This document shows, one piece after another, positions 1 through 10,600 of a stretch of 64,000 nucleotides of DNA. The number at the start of each line of letters is the position of its first letter. The first letter of the stretch is position 1. The notes under the pieces were generated by a model, which was not told the origin of the DNA, made no database searches, and saw only the letters and a list, made by a program, of their open reading frames with translations. The DNA is from Oscillospiraceae bacterium (GTDB taxonomy: Bacteria > Bacillota > Clostridia > Oscillospirales > Acutalibacteraceae), in assembly GCA_015066405.1 (NCBI GenBank), contig SVOM01000002.1, positions 1 through 64,000 on the forward strand, written 5' to 3'. The position numbers were made by a program, and so were the translations under genes.

Positions 1-3000
1 CAGAAGGACGAAAACCATACTTCAGCGCCCCGTGGCTCCAACCTTTACATCTATGCCGGTAAATTCATTATGAACGGCGGCAAGATCCGTGAGGGCGCAA
101 AAACCGGTGTCAACGGCGCCAGCATCTACGTCCAGAGCATCGCCACCGCCTATTTCTATCTCAACGGCGGCGAGATCTCCCATTCTACCGTTACCGCTTC
201 CGGCGGTTTGGGCGGACTGATCACCAAGGGCGCTTCTGCCAAGGTGATCGCCCATAACGGTAAGATCACCACCCCCAATTGCACCACTCTGTCTGCTTGC
301 TTTGCATCTGACTGTAACGAGATTTCCGCACAGGATGCAAACGGCACCTTTACCATCACCCCCAAGAATGTGACTGCAGGCACCCCTGTGGCAGCCACCT
401 GCACCACTGCAGGCTATACTCCCTATACCTGCGGCACCTGCGGCGAAACTGCCAACAGCGACATCGTTCTGCCTGCCCATAGCCCGGTGACGGTAGAAGG
501 CTATGCCGCCACCTGCACCGAAACCGGTCTGACCGACGGCAGCAAGTGCTCTGTCTGTAATGTGGACCTGGCCGGTCAGTATGCTACCAAGAAGCTGGGT
601 CATACCGAGGAGGTCGTGGAGGGCAAGGAACCCACCTGTACCGACACCGGTCTGACCGAGGGCAAGGTCTGTGAGATCTGCGGCGAAGTGATCGTTGCAC
701 AGGAAGAAATTGCTGCTCTGGGTCACACTGAGGAAGTTGTTCCCGGTAAGGCAGCTACCTGTACCGACACCGGCCTGACTGAGGGCAAGGTCTGTACTGT
801 CTGCGGTGAAGTGATCGTTGCACAGGAAGAAATTGCTGCTCTGGGTCACACTGAAGAAATTATCCCCGGCAAGGCTTCCACCTGTACCGACACCGGCCTG
901 ACCGACGGCACCAAGTGTACCGTCTGCGGCGAAGTGATCGTTGCCCAGGAAGAAGTCCCCACACTGGGTCATAAGTACGAAGGTGTTTACACCGAGCCTA
1001 CCTATGAGGCTGACGGCTTCACTACTTACACCTGTTCTGTCTGCGGCGATTCCTATGTCGAGACTGATGAAGGCACTAAGCTCACCGCAGTTGCCACCGC
1101 TGACGGCGTTCCCTTTGAATCCCTGCAGGATGCTCTGAATGCAGGCGGCGAGGTGGTTCTGCTCCAGTCCGTCACTATGGCTGAAAAGCTGGTGATCAAC
1201 AATACGGTTACCCTGGAGCTGAATGAATATACCCTGCAGCTTGCCGCTGTGGAGGACAATTACGGCCTTGTTGTCAAGGGCGACCTGACCGTCACCGGCT
1301 TCGGCGCGATCCTTGCCGACGGTATGTACGGCATCGGTGTTACCGGCAAGCTGACTGTGGAAAGCGGCATCTTCCAGACCACCGGTATGGCAGACTACCT
1401 CATTGGCAACTGGGGCACCACCGTGATCAACGGCGGCTACTTCAACGGTGTCTATAACTGCGTGAACAACTTCGCAGGCACCACCGAGATCTACGGCGGC
1501 GAGTTCACCACCGCAGAGTATGACTATACCGGCGAGTATGAGTCCGAGCCTCTGCTGGCAAACGAGGGTCTTACCGTCTACGGCGGTGACTTTAACAAGA
1601 ATTTGGACAGTGCCTATATTGCGGATGATTACTGTGTGCTTTGGCTCTCTTACAATGACCTTGCATACAGAGTTGTAAAGTTTACTGATGCACTGACCCA
1701 ATACCCGGAAGAAGGACAGGATTTTATTAACATTGTCTCCGATGTTACACTGACGGAAAAGGTCGTTGTGGAAGGCAGTAGTGTGGGTTTGGCACTGCAT
1801 GGTGTTACCCTGACCCTTGCGGATGTTCCCGACGATTACGGTATGGTAGTCAAGGGAAGTCTGTTCATCTATAAGGAATGCACGATCGTTACTCCCGGCA
1901 CTTATGGTATCGGTGTGGCAGAAGGCGGTGCGCTGCACAGTATGGAATGCCATTATATTGCCGGTGAGAAGAACGACTATATCATCAGTAACTTTGGTAC
2001 GACCAATATCTTTGACGGCATCTTTGAAGGTGTGTACTGCTGTATCAACAACATCAAGGGCTTCACCTACATTGGCCTCGGCAAGTTCTCCACGGCAGAA
2101 TATGACTGGACCGGTGAATATGAGTCCGCGGATGTGCTCAACGGCGACAGAATGGTTATTTATGATGCAACCTTCTCCAAGCCCATTGATCCTTCCCTGT
2201 GCGATCCCGATAGATGTGTGAAGCCCAACGAGGACGGCACCTATTCTGTTGTGGCAAAGGCAAAGGTTTTGTCACATCCGTCTAATGCCTATGCAGATTG
2301 CGGCGCATCGGCAACCTTCTCTGTAAGAGCAGAAGGCGAGGACCTTGCCTACCGTTGGGAGTATAGCCGTGACGGCAATACCTGGTTTGATACCAAGCTG
2401 GAAGGCTTTGACACTGCAACCCTGACAGTTCCTGTGATCCTTGCCCGCAGCGGCTACAGATACCGTTGTGTGGTTACTGACTTTATGGGCAATCAGGATA
2501 CCTCCAACACAGGCCGGCTGTTCGTCAATAAGCCTGCTGATCAGGCAAAGATCACGAAGCAGCCTCAGGCTGCGGAAGCTGTGGCAGGCGCAACCGCACA
2601 GTTTACCGTGAAAGCTACCGGCAACGGCCTTACCTATCAGTGGCAGTACACCAAGAACGGCACCACCTGGCACACCACTGCTATGGAAGGCGCAAATACC
2701 GCAGAGCTGAAGGTCACCGCAACTGTTGCCCGTAACGGCTACAAGTACCGGGTGATCATCACCGACGCATACGGCACACAGGTGATTTCCAAGGCAGCAG
2801 CGCTGACTGTTACTGAGAAAGACATTACCACCACCGGTCCTGTGGATCAGGTGGCAGTGGACGGAAAGGCAGTCTTTACCGTGAATGTAGAAGGCGAAGA
2901 CCTCACCTACGCATGGCAGTATCAGCGTGCAGACGGTACCAAGTGGTTCTATACCACAATGACCGGTTATAACACCAATGAACTGACCGTCGTTGCAACT

Positions 3001-3093
3001 GCAGCCCGTAACGGCTACAAGTACCGGGTGATCATCACCGATGCCTACGGCAACGAGACCGTCTCCGACACTGCAACCCTGACCGTTGAGTAA
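1..3093 (+). CDS. Repeat-rich surface protein, 3' part (5' end outside window)
   Basis: The reading frame is open from base 1, so the gene begins upstream; the first in-window ATG at 70 is not a supported start. Visible order: Asn/Gly-rich beta-helix turns (NGGKI, NGGEIS), then tandem repeats of about 41 residues with a Cys-x-x-Cys core (598-720, 721-843, 844-966, plus diverged copies on each side), then two related beta-helix blocks (about 1200-1620 and 1780-2170), then three Ig-like modules of about 90 residues ending at 3093. No LPXTG motif, membrane segment or dockerin is visible at the C-terminus. This is the usual build of large clostridial surface or adhesion proteins; no enzyme domain is seen. 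Base composition is much richer in G+C than the rest of the window, suggesting transfer or a chimeric join. The exact role is unknown. Confidence 0.85.
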   Translation, partial: QKDENHTSAPRGSNLYIYAGKFIMNGGKIREGAKTGVNGASIYVQSIATAYFYLNGGEISHSTVTASGGLGGLITKGASAKVIAHNGKITTPNCTTLSACFASDCNEISAQDANGTFTITPKNVTAGTPVAATCTTAGYTPYTCGTCGETANSDIVLPAHSPVTVEGYAATCTETGLTDGSKCSVCNVDLAGQYATKKLGHTEEVVEGKEPTCTDTGLTEGKVCEICGEVIVAQEEIAALGHTEEVVPGKAATCTDTGLTEGKVCTVCGEVIVAQEEIAALGHTEEIIPGKASTCTDTGLTDGTKCTVCGEVIVAQEEVPTLGHKYEGVYTEPTYEADGFTTYTCSVCGDSYVETDEGTKLTAVATADGVPFESLQDALNAGGEVVLLQSVTMAEKLVINNTVTLELNEYTLQLAAVEDNYGLVVKGDLTVTGFGAILADGMYGIGVTGKLTVESGIFQTTGMADYLIGNWGTTVINGGYFNGVYNCVNNFAGTTEIYGGEFTTAEYDYTGEYESEPLLANEGLTVYGGDFNKNLDSAYIADDYCVLWLSYNDLAYRVVKFTDALTQYPEEGQDFINIVSDVTLTEKVVVEGSSVGLALHGVTLTLADVPDDYGMVVKGSLFIYKECTIVTPGTYGIGVAEGGALHSMECHYIAGEKNDYIISNFGTTNIFDGIFEGVYCCINNIKGFTYIGLGKFSTAEYDWTGEYESADVLNGDRMVIYDATFSKPIDPSLCDPDRCVKPNEDGTYSVVAKAKVLSHPSNAYADCGASATFSVRAEGEDLAYRWEYSRDGNTWFDTKLEGFDTATLTVPVILARSGYRYRCVVTDFMGNQDTSNTGRLFVNKPADQAKITKQPQAAEAVAGATAQFTVKATGNGLTYQWQYTKNGTTWHTTAMEGANTAELKVTATVARNGYKYRVIITDAYGTQVISKAAALTVTEKDITTTGPVDQVAVDGKAVFTVNVEGEDLTYAWQYQRADGTKWFYTTMTGYNTNELTVVATAARNGYKYRVIITDAYGNETVSDTATLTVE
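598..966 (+). repeat. Three tandem 123-bp repeats coding 41-residue Cys-x-x-Cys units
   Basis: Units at 598-720, 721-843 and 844-966 each encode a GHTEE...C...GLT...C-x-x-C-G...AQEE unit. Units two and three are nearly identical in DNA, so copy number can change by slippage or recombination. A diverged unit precedes (478-597) and another follows (967 on). Confidence 0.9.
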
Positions 3094-3120
3094 ATCTGAC
3101 AACAAAAAATGCACCCTCTT

Positions 3121-3326
3121 GTGGCACCTTCCGTAAGGAAGGTGCCACAGTTATATTCGCCTTGCAGCGAGTTATATTGCTTCGCAGTTATATGATGCTT
3201 CGCATCGTGATATTGTCCTTCGGACAGTTAAGAGGCGAATATAATATCACTGAAACCGCAAGGTTTCAATATCACTTTTGCTGTTAGGCAAAAATATCAC
3301 TGCAAATAATAGTTTGCAATATCACT
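3121..3326. repeat. Multi-hairpin array, copy 1
   Basis: This lies 27 bases after the surface-protein stop codon. A 12-bp perfect hairpin (3121-3132 with 3137-3148, loop GTAA) is followed by a 12-bp closing stem (3151-3162 with 3233-3244). That stem encloses TTC-loop hairpins at 3178-3186, 3194-3206 and 3214-3226. Then come hairpins 3251-3268 (loop GCAA), 3276-3293 and 3301-3318. The hairpins are separated by a 9-mer: AGTTATATT-like on the left (3149, 3170, 3186, 3206) and its complement AATATCACT on the right (3243, 3268, 3293, 3318, exactly 25 bp apart). A second copy with different stem sequences lies at 57150-57353. It does not match any RNA or repeat family I can name. Confidence 0.85.
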
Positions 3327-3331
3327 TTACC

Positions 3332-3423
3332 TGCCGAGAAAGATATTCTTTATTTTCGGCAAGTATTTGCCCTTCTCAAAGTATGTAACCCACTATGACA
3401 CTTTCAGTTCCGGAAAGTGTCAT
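3332..3423. repeat. Two further hairpins between array copy 1 and the lysR terminator
   Basis: A GCCGA/TCGGC stem around a shorter AAAGA/TCTTT stem lies at about 3332-3360. A stem with ATGACACTTTC and GAAAGTGTCAT arms lies at 3395-3423, followed by a weak T-rich stretch. They may belong to the array element or serve as terminators for the upstream gene. No open reading frame is supported between 3094 and 3472. Confidence 0.5.
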
Positions 3424-3435
3424 TTCTATTTATAT

Positions 3436-3474
3436 TGAAAAACGGAGACAACTTCTTTACGAAGTGTCTCCGTT
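3436..3474 (-). terminator. Intrinsic terminator of the LysR gene
   Basis: Stem with AACGGAGACA and TGTCTCCGTT arms (3441-3474, one bulged A), followed on the minus strand by a T run (3438-3442). It overlaps the lysR stop codon. The outer AACGGA/TCCGTT stem is shared with the hairpin at 57380-57410, so it may be part of the repeated element. Confidence 0.75.
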
Positions 3475-4375
3475 ACTCGGCGCTTTTTTGTTTGACTTTG
3501 TGCCATAAAATAGTATGGCGATTTTCATATTGTGTAAGATAGTAAAAAAAGTTATATGCTAATGAAGCGTTAAGTTTGTTAGCGTCAATGTAAGCGCAGG
3601 TATTATAATAATAATTGAAATTATATACGCTTAAAGCACTTAGGTTTTCGTTGTTATGTTTTTTAAGAAAAGATTCAGTAACTATCGTAATACCGAGCTC
3701 CTGTTCAAGCGCTCGTTCGATGAAACTTTCATCATCCGTTTCAAGAATTACGTGTGGGTTGAAACCGGCTCTTTTACAGCATCTGAGAGCGATTTCATTA
3801 ATAGGATTATCTTTTCCGTATAAAATAAAATCTTCTTCGTGCAAATCGGAAAGAGTTCGGTTTATGCCGTAAGACCAAAACTTATTATTTGTTACCAATT
3901 CCACTTTTTCGCTACTTAACGGTAAGCGGCGGAAATTATTATATTTGCTCGATTCAACATCGACAATAATATCATAATCATTAATATTTTGGGCCGAAAA
4001 ATCGTGTGAAATTTTAAAGGTTACGTTGGGATTTAACTTTTTATATTCCGCAATCCGTTCTATAATAGCAACATCATGGCTTTTAATAAGCAGGGAAATT
4101 TCACCAAATTCTTGCGCATTTGTATTTTCGAGTTTTGCCACAATTTCGTCCAGATTTGTGAAGATATCGGCTAATGAATTTCGCAGTTTTTTACCGGCAT
4201 GGTTTAGCTGTATCTTATTTGCAGTGCGGTCAAAAAGTTGGCAACCAAGCTCATCCTCTAATTTTTTTACGGTTAGAGAAACGCTTGACGGCGGCACCAT
4301 ATATTTTTTTGCTGTTTCAGTAAAGCTTTCGTTTAGTGCGCTTTCAAAAAAGTATCGCAATTGCAATAATTCCAT
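3473..4375 (-). CDS. LysR-family transcriptional regulator
   Basis: A 300-residue regulator, normal LysR length. The N-terminal winged helix-turn-helix spans about residues 1-60 (LQLRYFFESALNESFTETAKK, then PPSSVSLTVKKLEDELGCQLFDR). An effector-binding domain of the periplasmic-binding-protein fold follows. The start at 4375 is chosen over the longer frame (to 4420) because GGTGAT lies just upstream and the canonical LysR N-terminus begins there. It is divergent from the small peptide and giant phosphoesterase genes, with a perfect 7-5-7 inverted repeat of LysR-box type between them (4451-4469), so it probably controls that pair. The ligand cannot be told. Its last codons run into a hairpin of the repeat element. 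Confidence 0.9.
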   Translation of the reverse strand: MELLQLRYFFESALNESFTETAKKYMVPPSSVSLTVKKLEDELGCQLFDRTANKIQLNHAGKKLRNSLADIFTNLDEIVAKLENTNAQEFGEISLLIKSHDVAIIERIAEYKKLNPNVTFKISHDFSAQNINDYDIIVDVESSKYNNFRRLPLSSEKVELVTNNKFWSYGINRTLSDLHEEDFILYGKDNPINEIALRCCKRAGFNPHVILETDDESFIERALEQELGITIVTESFLKKHNNENLSALSVYNFNYYYNTCAYIDANKLNASLAYNFFYYLTQYENRHTILWHKVKQKSAE

Positions 4376-4450
4376 ATATATCACCAAATGCATTTTACCA
4401 TATATTAGAATAAATAGCAAGCATAAATTAGTGTATGGTTTACTTTATGC

Positions 4451-4469
4451 TCATATTGTGATAATATGA
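4451..4469. promoter_or_regulatory. Candidate LysR-box operator
   Basis: Perfect inverted repeat, TCATATT and AATATGA around GTGAT, containing the T-N11-A pattern typical of LysR sites. It sits directly upstream of a TTGACA -35 hexamer at 4472-4477 and between the divergent lysR and peptide genes. The -10 element downstream is weak, as expected for an activated promoter. Confidence 0.6.
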
Positions 4470-4513
4470 TATTGACATAATGTTTTTGTTTATCTAGGTT
4501 AAGGAGTGGTACT

Positions 4514-4657
4514 ATGAAAAATTATGAAACACCCGAACTTACGGCAGTTGAATTAAGCTTGGCTAATGAAATTGCTTCAACTTTTACCGAAGGTTCCGAT
4601 AACGAGACCGGTTGGCTCGATAAGTGGACTTCGGGTATTTTGGGACAGGAGGGTTAA
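4514..4657 (+). CDS. 47-residue peptide upstream of secreted phosphoesterase
   Basis: The start is well supported: AAGGAG lies seven bases before the ATG. The product is 47 residues, acidic, beginning MKNYETPELTAVELSLANEI and ending GILGQEG. It has no cysteine, signal peptide or membrane segment. Its stop is one base before the ATG of the next gene, so the two are almost certainly co-translated. The N-terminus follows a pattern (MK-x-Y-x-x-P-x-L-x-x-x-E) that I associate with short unnamed clostridial peptides. A modified-peptide precursor, a secretion partner or a signalling peptide are all possible; no maturation enzyme is seen nearby. Function unknown. Confidence 0.75.
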   Translation: MKNYETPELTAVELSLANEIASTFTEGSDNETGWLDKWTSGILGQEG

Positions 4658-4658
4658 T

Positions 4659-7600
4659 ATGCATAAGAAAATTAAATTGTTCACCAAAAAAAGCATTTCC
4701 TTAATATTGGCTTTAGCGGTATTACTTACATCGGTTGTTTCTACTGTATCGGTGTTTGCGGCCTCGGCACCGTATAACGTGTCGTATGGCTCACCTGCCA
4801 TACCTATGTTTGTAGATAAGGCAGTAGATTTAAACAATATCGAAGTACAGTTTACTAATGGAGGTAACTACGTAGATGGTGACAGCATTACCTGGGGCAT
4901 AGCCGAAGGTACCGATACTTCTGCCGTTACCTTTAAAAATGAGCACTACCTTGTTGCCAATGCAACGGGTATACATACTTTAACGGCAACTGCTAATGGT
5001 AGCACAAAGAATATTTACGTTGTTGTTAATAATGAAGATAACTATGACTTCTATCTTGCCAACGTTGATTTAACGGGTGGATTGAATTTATCTGATTGGT
5101 CCTTCTATAGCCAAACTACGAAACTTGACGTTTGGGAAGGCGGTACTACTGCCTATTATACTTCAAACGGTTCCAGTGTGCGAATCTATAGATATAATAG
5201 CCAGGGTTTTATAGATTTCTTTGGCGAGGAAAGCGCTCATAAAGGAAACTATATGTATATGGTTTATAATTCTGATTTGATTTCAGAGTTTGCCGATTAT
5301 ACCATTTCTTCCGATTTGTCATACAATCAAGACGCAAGTGAAACCGTTCGGTCTGGTTTCCTTGTGCGTGGCGATTTTGCAAGCAGTTCCGCATTACTTT
5401 TATGGTATCGTAACGGCTATGGCTTTAACGCCGCTGCAATGAATAGCAACTCTATGTCTGGTACTGCTCTTAATAGTTTGGGCAATAATTATACAAAGTT
5501 ATTATCCGGTGGCGAATATTACTATACTAAGGGCACCGTGAGAAACTTAACAACTACCGTTTCAAGCGGCAACATTAAACTTAGCGTTAATAATAATGAG
5601 ATTTTCGATTCAACAAAAACGATATTTAATTACGACGGTAGTAATAACACTGTGCATACAGGTTTTTCTGATGACTTTGCAACTAATGGTACAACAAATA
5701 AAGGTGTTGTTGGATTTGCAAATGTAAGCACACGTATGCAAATTCGTAATTTCTCCGTAAAACTCAACGTATTTTCTGCTGATGATATGCCCGAGTTTGT
5801 TGTTCCGAAGGATGATGAAGTTAAAGAAATCTACAATGTTTCATATGACTATCCCGCAATTTTAATGAATGAGGACACCAAGGTTGATTTGGCTTCCCTT
5901 GCCGTACAACTTACTGAAAATGGTGATTATGTTCTCGGCACACAAATTAATTGGAGTGTTGATGCAGCAAATAATGCGGTTGTTCTCAATAACACTAAAA
6001 AATTTGTTGCAGTAACAGGGGCTGGAACATATCCCATCCGCGCAACCTATGGGGATGATACAAAGATATTCTGGTTAGTTGCTAAACAAGCCAATGAAAC
6101 GGATTTCTATCTTGTCAACGATAATTATGTTAATGGAGATAGCGGTAACTGGATTGTGTTTTCCGCAAACTCGGACAATGTGTTCGAGAAAACCGATAAA
6201 ACCATTACCGATTACGGCAGCTATTTAGGTATGCATCCCGGCTCATCGATTAATATGTATTTGTATAATCAACCCGCATTGCTTGATTTTGCCGATTATA
6301 CCGTTGAAATGGATGCGCAGACACGCCTTGGAAGCCGAACCGATGACAACGACCCGTTCTGGAGTTATTTTGGCCTCGTAGGCCGTTCTAAAGCGGATGC
6401 TTCGCAGCATTTCACACTTGTTTTGCGCGGTGGTTACGGTATCAACTTTATGTGTGATAAACCTGCTCTTTCTTTGGTTACGGCAAGCATTAAGAATGCA
6501 CCGCATTTTTTCCATTATCACAGCTTCCATACGCTGTCATCGGCAACAGAACGAGCAAAGCTTTTCCCATTGACCGATGAGGGCGGCACCGCGGAATATA
6601 CTGATTTTAGCGATACCGACCGCGATGTATATACAGCTAAATATTCGGGTGGCAATATTTTATATTCATATAATGATGTTGTTATTTTCGATTCAACAAG
6701 TGAAACCTTCTATGATGAAGCTGCAAAGTATGAATTAATGGATACAGAGCCATCACTTTCTAATCCAAATGTGGTTTCTACCGCAAATTTCTGGGCTACT
6801 GCTTCTGCTAATTTACCAATGGGTGGCGGTTATGCAGGTGTGTTCACCCATAATCACACAAATATAGATTTATATAAATTTAGTGTTAAGCTGCCAACAA
6901 ACAATATGGCACCGGCTTCACCTTATGATGCCTCACAGGATAAAGTGGAAATGATAGTTGATGAATCTTTTGATGCAAATAATATAGTATTACGCTTTGG
7001 TGTTGTATCCGACGTGCATATTTCAGGCTCTTGGCACCAAGAGGAATCCTCGGCAAAATGGACACACGCCTTAAAGACTTTCCAGCAAATTGCTAAGGAT
7101 GAAAACAGCAAGTTAGATGCTATTTTGGTAGCTGGCGATTTGGTTGACGCATTTGCAGGCACTGCAAATATTTTGGCCGTTGCAAGTTACGGTACAAAGG
7201 CATATCAAAACTGGACTGAGGCTAAGCATTTGTTTAGTGCAGTTCATGGTACGTATGGTGAGGGACTCGATAAGGGCACACAACTTTTCTATTCTCTTGG
7301 TAACCATGATGAAAGTGGTATGGGATGGGCGCGCCTTGAGTATAAGGGATACAATGACGTTCATACAGCCGCATACTATTTGGCAACGCTTTGCGGTTGG
7401 GAATATGCGTATAAAGATGACCCCGGCAAAGACAAAAACATCAATGATAATCTCGATAATTCCTATATGGATTTTGCCGATACTCTCATAGCTTATCATA
7501 ATGATAAAACTACCGATGTTTCTAACTTTGAGGCTACCTATGGTATTGCATTTGATAAGGCTTATGAGTTATTCCTTGAGTACTTTGGTCGTGATACCGA

Positions 7601-10600
7601 TTTAGATGAAGTTAACGGTTTACTTTCAGGTAATCGTCATATGGAAATAAACGGTTATCATTTCTTGGCGGTTGAACTTTCACAAAGCGAAGCATCTTGT
7701 GCTTGGGCTGATGAAATTCTTGCAAAAATTACCGCCGAAGACCCTGACAAGCCGGTATTTATTATAACCCACTTTAAATTGCCGAGCGAAACAATGCCGG
7801 GACTTGAAGTTGATGCTGCCGCACCCCCAGATAATTTACAGGCAGTAGTTAAAAAATATCCGCAGGTAATTATTTGGGGTGGACATAGCCACTCTTATCT
7901 CCATAACGGTAGTGCTATTGATACCGCTAATGGTTATACACAGGTAGAAAGTAGTACAACCGAGTATGTTGCGCAAGGTGAGCTTAGTTATTCGGAGGCT
8001 ACCAAACACAGCGGTATTCAGCAAATGGTTGATAACCTTATTAGTCAGCATCAACATGCTTTCTCGGCAGGTACTTATGTTGAGGTTGATAAGGATAATA
8101 ACGTACGCATTCGTAGAATAGATTTACATCAGTCATATTCTAATGATTATAAGAGTGATGAACTCTTTACAACAGGCGAAAAGCTTTATGGTAGCGATAT
8201 CTATACTAAGTATGGTACAGGCGTTTACGATTACAAGTGGAGCGATACTTTTGCCGAAATACGTACTCCTTGGATAATCTCCACCGAGACACGTTCTACT
8301 ACAGAATCCCTTAAGCGTTACACAGAGGCAAAGCTTTATAATAACAATGCACCTGAATTTGCAACTGATAAGTCTCTAACAGTTGTTGGTAGCGTTGGTG
8401 CGGTAAACGTAAGCTTTATTATGAACGCAGAAGATGACGGTATGGTTCATAACTATACACTTAAGCTTTACAAAGGGGATAGCAAAGAGGTAATTGATTC
8501 ACGCCAGTACACCAACTACTTCTATAACTATGCAAACTCTGTAGCAGGGGATATTCCCGTAATTTCACAGTCAGTTAACTTTACCGGTCTTGAAAAGGGT
8601 GTTACATATAGAGTTGAACTTACTGCCATGGATGACTATGGTGTAAGCGGTGAACCGTTAGTTAAATCGGCAACTACAATTTGGGGTAAAGAAACCAAGG
8701 TTTTGGAGGACGGCAGAGTAGCTGTATTCCTCGATACCACCAAGGCACCATACGTTTACTCGGATGAAGATGGCAGTTATTTAACCCTTAATGCTCTTGA
8801 TGTAGCCCTTGGTTATGATCCTGATATTATTTACTTTGTTGATGGTATTATTAACCGCTTGGATGTTGTAAAATACACCAAAGCACTCGAAATCATAGGT
8901 ATAAATGAAGACCGTGCAAATACTATACTCAGCATGGCGTATCCGGATTCGATAATCTTATTCAATATGCCTGTTTTGAAAGCCGACCTTACGCTTAAAA
9001 ACATTACTATAGATGTTCCGGGTAGATGCGAAGGTATGGAGTTATCATCGTATGCGGCCACTTTCTTCTATGGTAACGGAGACCTCGTTTTAGATGACGT
9101 CGCTGTAATAACCGATGCTTCGGGTAACGGTTTACAGTTAAGTGCTGTTAAAAATGAAAAGGTAACGCCCGGTTCTATCACAATTAAGGGTGATACAGGT
9201 CCTATCTATAGATTTAGCTATTCCGCCTTTAACTATTGGGGCAAAGGTAATAACTACGTTGATGGTGATATGGTAGTTAACCTTGAAAGCGGTACATATT
9301 ATAACCACGTAGGATACCCGGGTTCAGACACGTACAGTTCAATTAACGGTAACTTGTTCCTTAACATTTCGGGTGGTACATTTACAAATAAGGTTTCTAT
9401 GCTTGGCGGAAAAACCGCGAAGAGTGCAAACACAAATGCCGTTATGAAAAATGCGGTTGCTCGTATTTCGGGCGGTACCTTTAATGCAAATACAGGTTAT
9501 GGTGAAACAGGTGCTGTTTATATTGAAGGTAGAGAGGTTATCATTATTGCTAACAATATGTTAACTAATGATACAACCCTTAAAAATGGTAAACCCTTGA
9601 CACTTACAAGCAGCGATACAGTGCTTATTAAAGCTGATAGTGTTGATTATATCGGCGAGCCCACCTATGATGCTAATGGCATTATCACTGCCTTCGCAGT
9701 AGTTCAGCGCCCGGGTTACGATTCTTATGTTAACGGTGTTGCGGCTACAAGCATTGCAGTAACCGCCGGTGGTAACTACACAGTTACTTATACCGAAAAT
9801 GGTAAGGCAGGCTTACTCGGTTCTGCAGCACATGCCGATGCAATCACTAATAACAAGGCTGACTTTGTATTAAGTGATGATATAGCTTACTATGAGAAGT
9901 ATAGCGTTACTCTTAGTGATGCTAATTGGGTAATCAATTCGTCAAGTGATTATGCTTATGCAAATGGCGTTTTAGTTCCTTTAAAGACGGGTACGATTAC
10001 CGTAAGCGGTACGTATAATGGCGTTGCATTTAGTAGCGACATCACAGTAAAGGCGTTTGATGCCGCACGCAATAATATAGTTAACAACAGCAAGTTAAGT
10101 ATTGTGAGAGACGGTAGTGGTTACATCCTTAAGGTTAACGGACAAATGCGTTACGATACACTCACTGTTAACGGAAAAACGATGACCTATCTTGATGAAG
10201 TTATTGATGGCGAAATCAAGTCCGGTACACAGTACATACTTGCAGGTATTACCGATTTAACCACCCTTAGCATTACCGCTAAGTTTGAATATGATAATGC
10301 GGATGTTACAGGTGTTGTATATGCGCTTGGTGCTACAATTCCGACCGATCGTGAGGATATTTCTCTCCGATTTGTAAATCGTGCGCCCGGTATAAAGAAA
10401 ACCGAAAGTGCTATTACACTGGGTTCAGCTATCACAAAGGGCGGTGTTGTATTTACAGCCGTTGATATCGGTGCTTTGGTTATTCCCGAAGTATTGTTAG
10501 ATGGTTCCGAACTAAAACTTAAAGATGCTGCCGATTACAAGTCAGGCGATACTGTTGAGCTTGCAAACGGTCAGTTCGCTAAAAATGTTGTTATCAGTGT

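Noticed and set aside
22..1953. 643-residue open frame on the minus strand
   Set aside because: It is the complement of the G+C-rich repeat-bearing surface gene; it has no ribosome binding site and its product is a low-complexity shadow of the plus-strand repeats.
3243..3326. CRISPR-like array (9-mer repeated every 25 bp)
   Set aside because: The repeat is only 9 bases, the intervening units are palindromes rather than spacers, the left half has the same 9-mer inverted, and no cas gene is present.
4566..4658. 31-residue N-terminal extension of the giant phosphoesterase
   Set aside because: It overlaps the 47-residue peptide gene in another frame, lacks a ribosome binding site, and would bury the signal peptide that begins at 4659.
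6923..7499. Several minus- and plus-strand open frames inside the phosphoesterase domain
   Set aside because: They are shadows of the metallophosphoesterase coding sequence, without ribosome binding sites.
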